Notes under the pieces: model-generated | Told to the model about the DNA's origin: nothing | Database searches by the model: none | What the model saw: the letters and a program-made list of their open reading frames with translations, nothing else | Program-made: the position numbers and the translations under genes | Part shown: positions 46,699-56,936 of the stretch, piece by piece | How positions within the stretch are numbered: the stretch's first letter is position 1 | Layout: each line of letters opens with the position of its first letter | DNA from: Tricholomella constricta | Lineage: Eukaryota; Basidiomycota; Agaricomycetes; Agaricales; Lyophyllaceae | Direction: 5' to 3' | Assembly: GCA_013368375.1 (NCBI GenBank) | Contig: JAACJP010000011.1 | Location: 186,001 to 250,000 of the forward strand | Length of the DNA stretch: 64,000 nt

Positions 46699-47087
46699 TG
46701 TTAGGGGAACACCCGTTCGCGCCCTCCTACGCTCATCGACCGCCCCTCGACACGTGCGATCGCTCCTGCCCGATCGCGATCCCGACCCTGATGCTCTGAC
46801 TCCTGTCATTTCCCTCCCTTCCCTGTTTAGGCCTGACACTGTTTCCCGATCACCCGACATCCCGACGACGGTTACCATCAGACAGCATCCGGAACTGCTC
46901 GTTATTATCACATGTACAGTACACTCGTATATAGCCGGCCCCCTGGCATCTGGGAATCCTTTACACTATTCTCTTTGGATTCCCCTTTGCCGGTAAGCCT
47001 TACTTACCTTCGTTTGCTGTACATCAATATAACTTTGGATTCCCCTTTGCCAGCACGACTAAGCTCTGCTCTAAGGTTGCCCTAACA
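46699..47087 (+). repeat. 3' LTR of element B1 (389 bp)
   Basis: TGTTAGGGGAAC...CCTAACA. Shorter than the 474-bp LTRs of B2 because of internal deletions and clearly diverged, so B1 is older. Confidence 0.88.
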
Positions 47088-47542
47088 CCTGAGGTCATGA
47101 GCCACCGTGCCAGTTCCCATTCAGCATGGCTGGTGAATGGACCCCATGGTGAGTAACCGACTCCTGCTTGCTGTTCCTGGTATGTACTGAATGAACTCTG
47201 GCAGTGACCATACGTAGCCCCAGCAAGCCCAGGATAATCTTTGACCCAACGGATTTGTGGTCCCTCCGTCTCTTCGGAGACATCTTCGACTTCAAGGGAA
47301 CGACGTCGTGCTGGTGCTGTTGCTGGCGGGTGTGCATTCTCAAGGGTATCAGGTAGCCAGTTGTCATGAGGTGGCTCGACGACCTCCTCAGCACTGAGAT
47401 TGGGGTGTATGGGTGAATTTTCTGACGCAAAACCGCTATACTTCTCCATAAACCTCTCGAGGCATAGTGGAGTTTGAAAGATATGTGAGTTTATTCCTTG
47501 TGAAGTCCGTGTGGTGAGATGGCAGAACTCACACTGGGGCAT
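47088..47542 (-). pseudogene. Plavaka-like transposase, N-terminal fragment, cut by B1
   Basis: Starts M-P-Q-C at 47542 with a C-x2-C-x12-H-x7-C finger, then an acidic linker, then the W-E-L-A-R-W-L-M motif that I associate with Plavaka transposases of the KDZ/CACTA-like group in basidiomycetes. Reading is lost at the B1 LTR after about 150 residues; the rest should lie left of B1, outside the window. Identification rests on motif memory and is moderate. Confidence 0.6.
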
Positions 47543-47675
47543 GTTTGACAGGTAGTTGCACGTACACTGTAATGACTGAGATATCTCAGAACTGTGACTC
47601 AGCAAAATCAAAATCATTTTTTTTCTCAAACCTGGACTACAACAACAACTTCAACACGTCAAGGTTTCTTCGCTA
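47543..47675. promoter_or_regulatory. 133-bp divergent intergenic spacer
   Basis: Separates the start codons of the Plavaka-like gene (-) and the DUF6532-like gene (+). It presumably holds both promoters. No TATA box is obvious. Confidence 0.4.
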
Positions 47676-48462
47676 ATGGCTGGTTCATGGCAGCAGGTTC
47701 TTTCTGACGAGGAGGACTCTAACGAAGATGGAGTAGTCCCAAAACCAATCAGAAAGAAACAACGGAAGTCGAAGCCCTCGGAGAAGGTTCAACATGCAGG
47801 TGCCTGTTTCTATCCATTCACATTATCCACGCCATTTACTGAAGTTTCACAGATAAGGAAAATCTCTTGAAAGAGAAGAAGAAGGTTGCCGACCTTCAGA
47901 AGAAACTTGCGAAACTTCAAAACTCGACTCGGATGAAATCGTCACAGGGTACTGCTCGGTTATTTTCAATACAGCCAGCTAATGTTATAATACTTTAGCT
48001 GCTGCCGTCCTCAAAGCAGACAATGACAGTAGTGAAGAGCCCGAGAGCAAGGAATATGATGAAGACAGCATCACCTTTTCGAGCTCGGTACGCAACAACC
48101 TCCCAAATTGAACTTTGTCTGAATTTTGTTCAATAGATCAGACCTCTTGAGCCCATTGCAACGCAAACACAGACCCATGCCCGTCGCATTGATCTTGCGC
48201 AAGTTGGGCTCTCAACTGCACAGGCCCGCCGCCGATTGTCTTCAACTGTGGTTGCCACGTCATCGCCAACACCACCTGACCAGGAGGGCTCGATACCCGA
48301 TGAACTCAACAACTCTGACTTGGATTTCGACATGGTACCAGATGATCCGACTTCGCCACCACCATTCTTGCATGACAAGCGGCCACGTTCTCTCACGACA
48401 GCCGACATACCATCTTCGCAGCCCAAAAAGTCGAAAACTGCCAATTTGGTCGAGGTCGTTCT

Positions 48463-48936
48463 TGTTAGGGCAACCTTTAGAGCAGAGCTTAGTCGTACTG
48501 GCAAAGGGGAATCCAAAGTTATATTGATGTACTGTAACGAGGTAAATAAGGCTTACCTGGCAAAGGGGAATCCAAAGAGAATAGTGTAAAGGATTCCCAG
48601 ATGCCAGGGGGCCGGCTATATACAAGTGTGATACATGAGGGCAGGCTTTCCATAGTGTACTGTACATGTGATAATAACGACATGTGATAACCATGACAGG
48701 TGATAATGATGAGCGGGTTCCGGATGCTGTCTGATGGTAACCGTCGTCGGGATGTCAGGTGATCGGGAATATGAACAGGGAAATGAGGGGAATGACAGGA
48801 AGTGAGTAAGGTAAATATGTACACCGACGCTTGGGTCAGAGCGTCGGGGTCGGGATCGCGATCGGTCAGGAGCGAGCGCACGTGTCGGGGAACAGTTGGT
48901 GAGCGTCGGAGGGCGTGAACGGGTGTTCCCCTAACA
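48463..48936 (-). repeat. 3' LTR of element B2 (474 bp)
   Basis: TGTTAGGGC...CCCTAACA on the + strand, identical to 54339-54812 by eye. It adjoins the pol stop codon and polypurine tract (48937-48950). Confidence 0.92.
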
Positions 48937-51900
48937 TCACCCCCCCTTTTGAATCGCAACGACTCGGTGCGGGGTAGCGGTGGCGAAGATGGCCGGGGAT
49001 AATGTGAACATGCCACGAATGTGGCGGGCAGCGTCGGGGTTGTCGCGGTGGAACTTGCGTACCAGATCGGGGGCGGTGACATTTTCGCGAGGTTCCCATG
49101 AAGCTTCTTCGTAACCATAGCCTTTCCACAGGACCTTGTACTGTAGTTTTTTGCGGAAGGTTCGGCTATCGAGGATCTTTTCAACTTCATAATGGGGTTC
49201 GTCGTTGATTATGTCGGGGGGAGGAGGAGGATTGGACCGACGACCTTCGATCGGATCAGCGACGGCGGGGATGAGTTTCACGACGTGGAAGACTGGGTGG
49301 ATGCGCTTCATGGACTGAGGCAGCAGGAGGCGGTATGCGAGCGGGCCGACTCGCCTTTGCACGACAAAAGGGCCAAGGTAGCGATGCGACAATTTCTTAG
49401 ATGGTCGGGTCGTAGAAATGTCGGTCGCGTCCAAGTACACCTTGTCGCCAGGCTGGTAGTCGGGCGTTGGGGCGTGTCGCTGGTTGTAGTACCGCTCCAT
49501 GTCGTCTTTGGCCTTTGAGAGTGCTGCCTTGGCTTCTTCCTGTGCTTCCTTCATGCGCTCCACAAACTCGTCGGCCGACTCGTTTTTGGAAGCACCCCGA
49601 CGTGGCTCAAAGCCCATGCGTGGATGCCGACCAGTGTCGAGCAGGAAGGGGGTCTGCTGCGTCGCCGAATGTACATGGTTGTTGTAACTGAATTCGGCGT
49701 CGGGCAAGAGGTCCTCCCAGTCGTTCTGACGCTCATTGCAGAAGACCCGCAAGAACTGTTCCAGCTCCTGGTTGACGCGTTCGGTCTGTCCGTCGGTCTG
49801 CGGGTGGTACGCCGTCGAAGCCGACAGCTTGATACCCAGGAGTCGGTACAGTTCGCGCGTGAATTCGGCGACGAACTGTGGACCTCGATCGGAGACAAAG
49901 GCATCTGGGAGACCGTGGAGCTTCCAGACGTGGCGCCGGTAGAGGTTCGCAGCCCCCAAAGCCGAACAAGTCGTGTGCGACGCAATGAAGTGCGCGCGTT
50001 TTCCGACCGAGTCCACGACGTTCATGATCGCGTCGTGGCCATTGGACTCGGGGAGTTCGGTGATGAAGTCGACCGACACGACATTCCATCGGCCTTCGGG
50101 AATGGGGAGCGGCTGCAGCTGTCCGACGGGGAGTTGGCGGCGGGGTTTCGTGCGCAAGCACATGTCGCAGGTGCTGGTGTAGGAACCGATGAAGCGCGAC
50201 ATCTGGGGCCACCAGTAGTTGCGCGACACCAGCTCTAACGTCTTCCAGCGACCTGGGTGACCGGCGACCTTGGAGTCGTGGTGGTGCTCCACGATGCGTC
50301 GGCGGAGGTCAGGAACGTTCGGGACATAGATCCGTCCACGGAACGTGAGCAGACCGCCTTCCTCTCCCCACTCGCGAAAGCGAAGGGAGCGACCGGCGAT
50401 CTTAGATGCCCTGACCAGTTGCGCCGCTTTCGCGACCGCATCCTCCTGTGCGCCATCGCGGTTGCCCTTGCGAATTGCCTTCAGCACGTCATCCTCTTCT
50501 CCGACCAATACAAGACCTTCAGTCGCACGAACCGCGAAGAACTCGGGTTTGAGCAGTACGATGTCGGCGTTGTCAGCACTTCCGTCGCCATGGTCGGAGC
50601 GGCGCGATAATGCGTCGGGCTTGCCCATGCTACGGCCAGGACGGTGGTGGAGGGCGAAGTCGAAGTTAGCGAGGTAGAGCGACCATCGGGCTTGACGCCG
50701 ATTGAGTTTCTTCGCGGTGAGGAAGTACTCAAGGTTCTTGTGGTCGGTCCAGATCTCCACCTTGTGCTTTGCGCCTTCTACGAAGTGTCGCCACTCCTCC
50801 AGAGACCGGATGATCGCTAGCATCTCCTTGTCATGGATCTCGTAGTTCCGCTCGACGGCGTTCAAGCTCTTTGAGTAGAACGCGACGGGGTGCCATTTAC
50901 CGTCGGACGGCGACTCTTGCGACAGGACCGCGCCCGTTGCGAAGTCGGATGAATCGGCTTCGATGCGGTACGGTCGGTCGTCGTCAGGGAACATGAGAAC
51001 GGGCCCCGATGTGATCGCCGACTTCAGAAGGCCAAAGGCCGACTGCTCCGACTCTCCCCACCGCCAGGCGACGTCCTTGCCCGTCAGATCGAACAGGGGT
51101 CGGGCGTGATGCGAGAAGTCCTGGATGAACCGTCGGTAGAAGTTAGTGAAGCCTAGGAATGCTTGCACTTCCTTCTTGTTCTTCGGCGCTGGCCATTCCA
51201 ACACTCCAGCGACCTTAACAGGGTCCATCTCCGCTTGCCCTTGCGAAATGATCAGCCCCAGATACTCGATCTTGGTCTGTTCGAATTCGCATTTCTCGGG
51301 CTTTAAGAACAACTGATGTTCGCGGAGTCGGTCCAGTACTAATCGCGCGACCCGACGGTGTTCCTCTAGAGTCTTGGTATAAATCAAGATGTCGTCGAGG
51401 TACACGCAAACAACACCTTCAGCGATCAGATCGCGGAAAATATCATTCATCATGGTCTGAAATGTGGCGGGGCTGTTCGTGAGGCCGAAGAACATGACGA
51501 GCGGCTCGAAGAGACCGCGGTTCGTCCGAAACGCTGCCTTCCACTCGTCGCCTTCCTTGATCCGAACATTGTTGTACCCCCATCGGACGTCCAGCTTGGT
51601 GAAGTACCGCGCGCCGCGAAGGTTATTCACCAGTTCGCTAATGAGCGGCAGTGGGTACCGGTTCTTCACCGTAAGCGCGTTGAGCGTCCGATAGTCCTGC
51701 ACCAGCCGGAGCGCACCATCCTTCTTCTTGATGAAGAACACTGGCGAAGCCATGGGCGACTTCGACGGACGGATCCGACCCGACTCGAGGTTCTCCTTGA
51801 GGAACGCGTCGAGTTCAACCTGTTCCACCGGTGACAGCGGGTAGACCTTCGTGCCGGTTGGTGACGCGCCCGGCTCCAGTTCGATCGCATGGTCCCATTG

Positions 51901-52970
51901 CTTGCGCTCTGGGAGCTCATCGAACGCAACTTTGGAGAAGACATCTTCAAAGTCGTGGAGGTGGGTGGGTACGGCGTCGCGGAACGTTTTGGGCACGGAG
52001 TTAGCAGCGTGCGCTTCCGCAAGTCGCTGCGATGTCGTTTGGCTGGCCCGAATATGTTCGGCGGTCGGGGTCGGATGGATCGCGGTCGCGAAGATGCGAT
52101 CGCCATTCAGGAAGGTCTCCGTCAGGAAGTCGTCGGACTCTGGGTCGGGTTCCTCCAGGATCGGAGTGTAGGGGAGGAACTCGTCGTCATCAGAGTCGTC
52201 CTCCACGTACGGATTGGTCGGGGCCCGCAGGTCAGGCTCAATCATCGGGATGCCATCGGCTCGACAGGCACGGATTGCTGCGCGCACTTTGGTACGTGCG
52301 CGCCGATCGGCTTTGACCTCATCCTTGCAGGTGTCGCACTGCATCGGACAGCGACTCATCTTCACCTCTTTGGTCTCCCAGTCGATCTCAGGGTTGTGGT
52401 TTTTAAGCCAGTTGAACCCGAGGATCATGTCGTGCTTGCCTAACTGGGTGACCCCGAAGACGGCTCGTTCGGTATGACCATTGTATCGCAAGACAGCTTC
52501 TACGATGCAAGAGACCGAACCGCCTTCGTTGAGGGTGCCGTCTATGTTGTAAACTGGGGATGGCCGACTAAGCACCTTGGTCGTGAGTTTGTGTTTCTCG
52601 ACGAAAGCGATATTGAGAAAGCTGCCGGTCGCTCCGCTGTCCACTAGCGCAGTGACGGCGTGCGACTCCTGGGTGTCGGTGGTCTCCAGTTCAACGTTGA
52701 GCCACAGGGATCTGGGGCAGGGGGAGGCAGCGGCGATGAAGCGACTAGGAAGTCGCTTTTCCCAGCGGGGTAGGCCACGACGCGACGGAGCGATCGGCTT
52801 TGCGACTGCGATCGGTGTCGTCGGGTCGGAGGGGTTTTGTACGTCTTTGTCGGTCGGTTCACTCGTAGGAATAGCAGCAATAATAGGTGTATTGGCATAT
52901 TCTACGGACAGTGGAGCAAACCGATTACGACTAGACAACGGGGGCGTACGTTCCACCCGTTGTGCAATTA
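48937..52970 (-). CDS. Element B2 pol, intact
   Basis: About 1,340 codons in the -1 frame from gag; stop TGA at 48937-48939 abuts the 3' LTR. Domains in order: aspartic protease (L-V-D-S-G-A-T about residue 105), RT with Y-L-D-D near residue 520, RNase H, integrase with HHCC finger and D, D, E triad, and chromodomain at the C-terminus for targeting to chromatin. No stop or frameshift was found. In-frame GTG or ATG starts exist, but frameshifting from gag is the more likely mode of expression. Confidence 0.9.
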
Positions 52971-52977
52971 AAAACCC
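52935..52977 (-). promoter_or_regulatory. -1 frameshift signal of element B2
   Basis: Heptamer G GGT TTT (52971-52977), stop TAA (52968-52970), 7-nt spacer, then 8-bp stem (52956-52963 with 52935-52942). Identical in layout to B1. Confidence 0.75.
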
Positions 52978-54212
52978 TCCTCAGCGTCGGAGGTGCCCGC
53001 GTCGGCCGACGATGGAGTCTGATCGGCAGGAACTGCGTCTTTGCGGGCTAGACGCTCCATGATGAGCGCCTCCAGCTCGTCGTCGAGCATGTGGCGCACG
53101 TCCCAGCGCAAGGGACAGTCACGCGAGTAGTGACCCTTCTTGTTGCACCGGAAGCAGTGGTCGTCGGCAGGTGCGACCCGGTCGCGCATCCGATCGACAT
53201 CCATTGGGACGCCCTGGGGGAGCGGCCTAGGGGCTGGTGCGATGGGAGCGCGAGGGGCGGGAGGGGCAGAAGCGGGAGTGGGAACGGGAGTGGGGGCAGT
53301 AGCGAACGCCCATCGTGCGGCTACGGCGGTGGTTGGGCGGCCGTCCGGCGCCTTTGTCGGGACCATCCGACGGTGGAAGTCGTCCTCCGACCTCATGATG
53401 AAGTCTTGAGAACGGGCGATCCTCAGCCACTCCTCAATCTTCTCGTCGTGCGGGCGACCCGTGGTGATGCTTCCAAGTCGCCTCGAAAGCTTTGGGTCCA
53501 TGCCCCGACGAAATTTGAGGACCAGGTGGCGCCCATCGGGGTAGCCTGCCTTGACCCACAGGGATCGGAACGAGTCGATGTACTCGTCGATCGACCGACC
53601 GTTCTGGAAGTACGCCGTCGACTCCAAGATGAGCGCGGCGTCAGCGACTTCGTCGAAGAGGAAGAACTCGCCACGGAAGGTGTCTTCGAAGTCCTTCCAG
53701 GCGGGAAAGACGTCCTTGGCAGTTCCGAACTGGAACACTCGACTGACGAAGTCGGCGGCTCGTCCGTGCTGCATGTACGACAGCACCCATACGATTCGGG
53801 CGTGGTCGTCGGCGAAACTTCCCCCGCACAAGGAGAAGTAGAGGTTGCAGGCGTTCCAGAACGCGCGACCGCCTGACCGGGCGCCGTCGTAAATGGGAGG
53901 GGGCGACGGTCGGAGGTGGTGCGATCCTGATTGCGGAGCGCCTGGCAGCAGAGGGGTCGTCACAGGCGACGGAGGGATCGTCTCAGGCGGCGGAGGGGTC
54001 GTGTCTGCTTCGGGAGCAGCGGGGGTGGGATTGGGGGGTGTCCCCGACATGAGTTTTTCGAAAAGAGCGGAGAGGCGGTCCATAGAGGCCGAGTTGGATG
54101 TGTTGGAGGCGGAGAGAGCCGAAATCGTGGCTTCCATATTCGCCAACCGCTCCTCCGTCGTGAGGAAGGGAGAGAACGGTCGTTCGAGCGGCATGTCACC
54201 AAATTCAGACAT
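52968..54212 (-). CDS. Element B2 gag, intact (414 aa)
   Basis: ATG at 54212. A short coiled-coil-like N-terminus with Leu/Ser heptads precedes a Pro/Thr linker, then a capsid domain (A-F-W-N-A-C-N-L-Y-F ... F-R-R-G-M-D-P), a Pro/Ala linker and one zinc knuckle C-x2-C-x4-H-x4-C near residue 355. The acidic C-terminus stops directly after the slippery site. It is the reference for reconstructing B1 gag. Confidence 0.9.
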   Translation of the reverse strand: MSEFGDMPLERPFSPFLTTEERLANMEATISALSASNTSNSASMDRLSALFEKLMSGTPPNPTPAAPEADTTPPPPETIPPSPVTTPLLPGAPQSGSHHLRPSPPPIYDGARSGGRAFWNACNLYFSLCGGSFADDHARIVWVLSYMQHGRAADFVSRVFQFGTAKDVFPAWKDFEDTFRGEFFLFDEVADAALILESTAYFQNGRSIDEYIDSFRSLWVKAGYPDGRHLVLKFRRGMDPKLSRRLGSITTGRPHDEKIEEWLRIARSQDFIMRSEDDFHRRMVPTKAPDGRPTTAVAARWAFATAPTPVPTPASAPPAPRAPIAPAPRPLPQGVPMDVDRMRDRVAPADDHCFRCNKKGHYSRDCPLRWDVRHMLDDELEALIMERLARKDAVPADQTPSSADAGTSDAEEGF

Positions 54213-54326
54213 CTCGAAACGGGACTGGGCGGGCGATCAGAGCGAGCGCGCGTTGGACGGTCGCGTGTAGCAGACGCGTGTTTCGGCGCGGAAGCTGGTC
54301 GGTCGGCTTCGTCGGGTTTCTAAGAG

Positions 54327-54336
54327 ACACTATTCT
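54327..54336 (-). promoter_or_regulatory. Element B2 primer-binding site, putative self-primer
   Basis: Two bases from the LTR, AGAATAGTGT (element sense) is complementary to ACACTATTCT at 54454-54463 in the LTR. The LTR copy lies 30 nt downstream of TATATA (54493-54498), where transcription should start. Only 10 nt pair, so this is weaker than in element A. Confidence 0.5.
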
Positions 54337-54338
54337 GC

Positions 54339-54812
54339 TGTTAGGGCAACCTTTAGAGCAGAGCTTAGTCGTACTGGCAAAGGGGAATCCAAAGTTATAT
54401 TGATGTACTGTAACGAGGTAAATAAGGCTTACCTGGCAAAGGGGAATCCAAAGAGAATAGTGTAAAGGATTCCCAGATGCCAGGGGGCCGGCTATATACA
54501 AGTGTGATACATGAGGGCAGGCTTTCCATAGTGTACTGTACATGTGATAATAACGACATGTGATAACCATGACAGGTGATAATGATGAGCGGGTTCCGGA
54601 TGCTGTCTGATGGTAACCGTCGTCGGGATGTCAGGTGATCGGGAATATGAACAGGGAAATGAGGGGAATGACAGGAAGTGAGTAAGGTAAATATGTACAC
54701 CGACGCTTGGGTCAGAGCGTCGGGGTCGGGATCGCGATCGGTCAGGAGCGAGCGCACGTGTCGGGGAACAGTTGGTGAGCGTCGGAGGGCGTGAACGGGT
54801 GTTCCCCTAACA
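54339..54812 (-). repeat. 5' LTR of element B2 (474 bp)
   Basis: TATATA at 54493-54498. Two direct copies of CTTTGGATTCCCCTTTGCCA flank an intron-like stretch 54374-54432 (GTAAGC...CAG in element sense). Confidence 0.92.
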
Positions 54813-55914
54813 GTTCTCTCTCCTGGCACAAATCTCAAGGAGGCCCCCAAACTCTCTGATCTTGATGATGTGAACGTTCGCGTGCTTCTGATCGGTGCTG
54901 TTCGTGAGTATGAAACACTCATCTGTGCCAAAAATTCCTTTCCCAGTCTTGCTCTTCGCACTCAATGGGCCGAGATGTGCTGGACTAATATCCAGAAGGA
55001 GGCAGATGGTACTGTGCCTGTGCAACGCTACAAATTCACGGCCCGCATACTACGATATGTGAGTAAATTTTCAATCATTAAACACGCATCACTATTCTGA
55101 CTTTATTTCATTCTAGATGAAGAAACGAGGCTCGCGAATTCGTGGCGACCTTCTTGACCCTGTGCGTGAGCAGGTCATGTGTCGCTTCGGATTCCGTTTG
55201 AATGGAAAGGCTCGTGATGTGGAGAAGAATAGGATGACAGCATTGTCACTATATTCAGAGAAGAACTTCCACTACAAGGTACAGTCTCTCTCTCTAACCC
55301 AAGTTTAAGTTTATAATACATTCCTCTAGGACACGAAGACCAATTCAGGATATTGCGAAAATCCTGTCATACTCGATGTCCTCTGTGCGACTTGGTTTAA
55401 GGATGTGACGTCTGCCGGTGTCATCTGGGAGCACTATTTTTGCCCCATCTCCATCGACACCCTGTCTCTTGTGTTCACTCTTGTACGTTGTTTCTCGAAT
55501 TGTCGTTATGAGCTACTGACTACTGTTTAGATCAGTCACTGTATCCATGAGTGGTCATCTGGCAACTGAGTTAAAACAAGCTTTGCTGAGAAGGATGTCC
55601 TTCAGTCATACAAGGTTTTTCATGCTGACCTCGACCGATGGCAACGTCTTAACCTTACGGTCACCACCAACAAGCGCAAGAAAATTTTTGCTCGCGCTTT
55701 GTACGTGCACATGTTATCACTCATTACTGTCTTTGCTGACGTCGTCTCCTCGTTAAATAGCAGGAAGGCAGGTGGAGTTGCTGCTGCCATACCAAAGCCA
55801 CAACTTACAGGAGAAGCGGTGGAACGTGCTCGAAGGGAATTGGAGGGCCATACTGGGGAGACGGACAGTGAGCTCGAAGACACTGCCGATGATGATGTCA
55901 ATGATGGTGAATGA

Positions 55915-56194
55915 AATCCCTACATGTAGCTATAGTCAATAGCTCGCCGTAGGCTTATAAAACGATTGTCTATTCTTTCTAAATTTACGAAGCTATCGGA
56001 CACTTGATAATCGTGAATAGCCGTTATATTTGATCACTATATACAGGTACAGAGCGGGTATGGACAGGTCCGTGGCTTGGCAGAGAGCTATCCGGGAGCT
56101 ACCAACATCTACATTACTAGGCATATGGCTACGGACAAGTACCTAAAGGGGACTTGGGTCCGCAAGGTCCGCGATGTACCAAGAGTACAAACCT
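55915..56194. other. Intergenic stretch
   Basis: About 280 bases between the DUF6532-like gene and the GMC fragment. AT-rich at first. No ORF or repeat recognised. Confidence 0.4.
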
Positions 56195-56936
56195 CTACAG
56201 AGAACAGTCATTTTTTCCTGATGCATACTGGCCCGGAATTGCAACTTTTGGGTCACCCATAAAGTTTTCTCCAGCCTCAAGAACCGCTACTGTCACCGAA
56301 GGATCTTCAGAAAGACGTGCTGCTAAGGTCAGCCCGGCGGTCTGATGATTGCCAGTGACTCCAGGAAAGGACAGGGAAGAACAATGCTTACGCCACCACT
56401 GTTAGGGCGACCTTTAGAGCAGAGCTTAGTCGTACTGGCAAAGGGGAATCCAAAGTTATATTGATGTACTGTAACGAGGTAAATAAGGCTTACCTGGCAA
56501 AGGGGAATCCAAAGAGAATAGTGTAAAGGATTCCCAGATGCCAGGGGGCCAGCTATATACAAGTGTGATACATGAGGGCAGGCTCTCCATAGTGTACTGT
56601 ACATGTGATAATAACGACATGTGATAACCATGACAGGTGATAATGATGAGTGGGTTCCGGATGCTGTCTGATGGTAACCGTCGTCGGGATGTCAGGTGAT
56701 CGGGAATATGAACAGGGAAACGAGGGGAATGACAGGAAGTGAGTAAGGTAAATATGTACACCGATGCTTGGGTCAGAGCGTCGGGGCCGGGATCGCGATC
56801 GGTCAGGAGCGAGCGCACGTGTCGGGGAACAGTTGGTGAGCGTCGGAGGGCGTGAACGGGTGTTCCCCTAACAACCACCAGCAATCACGAAGTCAAATGC
56901 CTTGTCTGAAAGGTCGGCGCTGTTGGTTGTAATCAT
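56195..56936 (-). pseudogene. GMC oxidoreductase, 5' fragment, broken by a solo LTR
   Basis: The ATG is at 56936. Exon 1 (56936-56874 plus 56399-56392) encodes 22 residues ending F-D-F-V-I-A-G-G-G, the start of the FAD-binding dinucleotide fold. The solo LTR B3 sits in the glycine run with ACCAC on both sides. A 47-nt intron (GTAAGC...CAG, 56345-56391) follows. Exon 2 (56341-56195) reads T-A-G-L-T-L-A-A-R-L-S-E-D-P and V-L-E-A-G-E, standard glucose-methanol-choline family motifs. It then runs into a TAG, and the remaining 500 or so residues of the family are absent. Substrate class (aryl-alcohol or other) cannot be told. Confidence 0.75.
56400..56873 (-). repeat. Solo LTR of element B (B3, 474 bp)
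   Basis: Full-length B LTR with about seven differences from B2, flanked by ACCAC (56395-56399; 56874-56878). Left by recombination between the LTRs of a full element. Confidence 0.9.

Larger units (their letters stand above)
6944..47087 (+). mobile_element. Element B copy 1 (B1): Ty3 chromovirus, heavily interrupted
   Basis: B1 is recovered by joining 6944-7574, 32044-32072 and 42378-47087. Its 5' LTR and gag start lie left of element A, outside the window. The joins restore the same gag reading as the intact copy B2, and the TSDs (CCCAC for the solo LTR, TCCCC for element E) are exact. Downstream are an uninterrupted pol and a 389-bp 3' LTR. B1 is inserted in a Plavaka-like transposase gene whose N-terminal end continues at 47088. 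Confidence 0.85.
48463..54812 (-). mobile_element. Element B copy 2 (B2): complete Ty3 chromovirus, apparently young
   Basis: 6350 bp, with two 474-bp LTRs that I read as identical, flanked by GTTCT (48458-48462; 54813-54817). Gag and pol are both uninterrupted. It reads right to left. Intact ORFs, identical LTRs and an exact TSD point to a recent insertion. Confidence 0.92.
47676..55914 (+). pseudogene. DUF6532-like gene, eight exons, interrupted by element B2 and one TGA
   Basis: Exons are 47676-47799, 47853-47948, 47999-48087, 48137-48462 joined to 54818-55058, 55117-55278, 55330-55482, 55531-55700 and 55761-55914, about 504 codons. Introns are 49-60 nt with GT...AG ends and matching phases. 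The N-terminal half is basic then acidic, with a coiled-coil Lys/Glu segment. The C-terminal half resembles my memory of DUF6532: M-C-W-T-N-I-Q-K-E, R-I-L-R-Y, N-F-H-Y-K, G-Y-C-E-N-P and I-H-E-W-S-S-G. B2 is inserted in exon 4 with GTTCT on both sides. An in-frame TGA (55567-55569) lies where Arg (CGA) would fit. Function unknown; such genes often neighbour DNA transposons. Confidence 0.65.
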
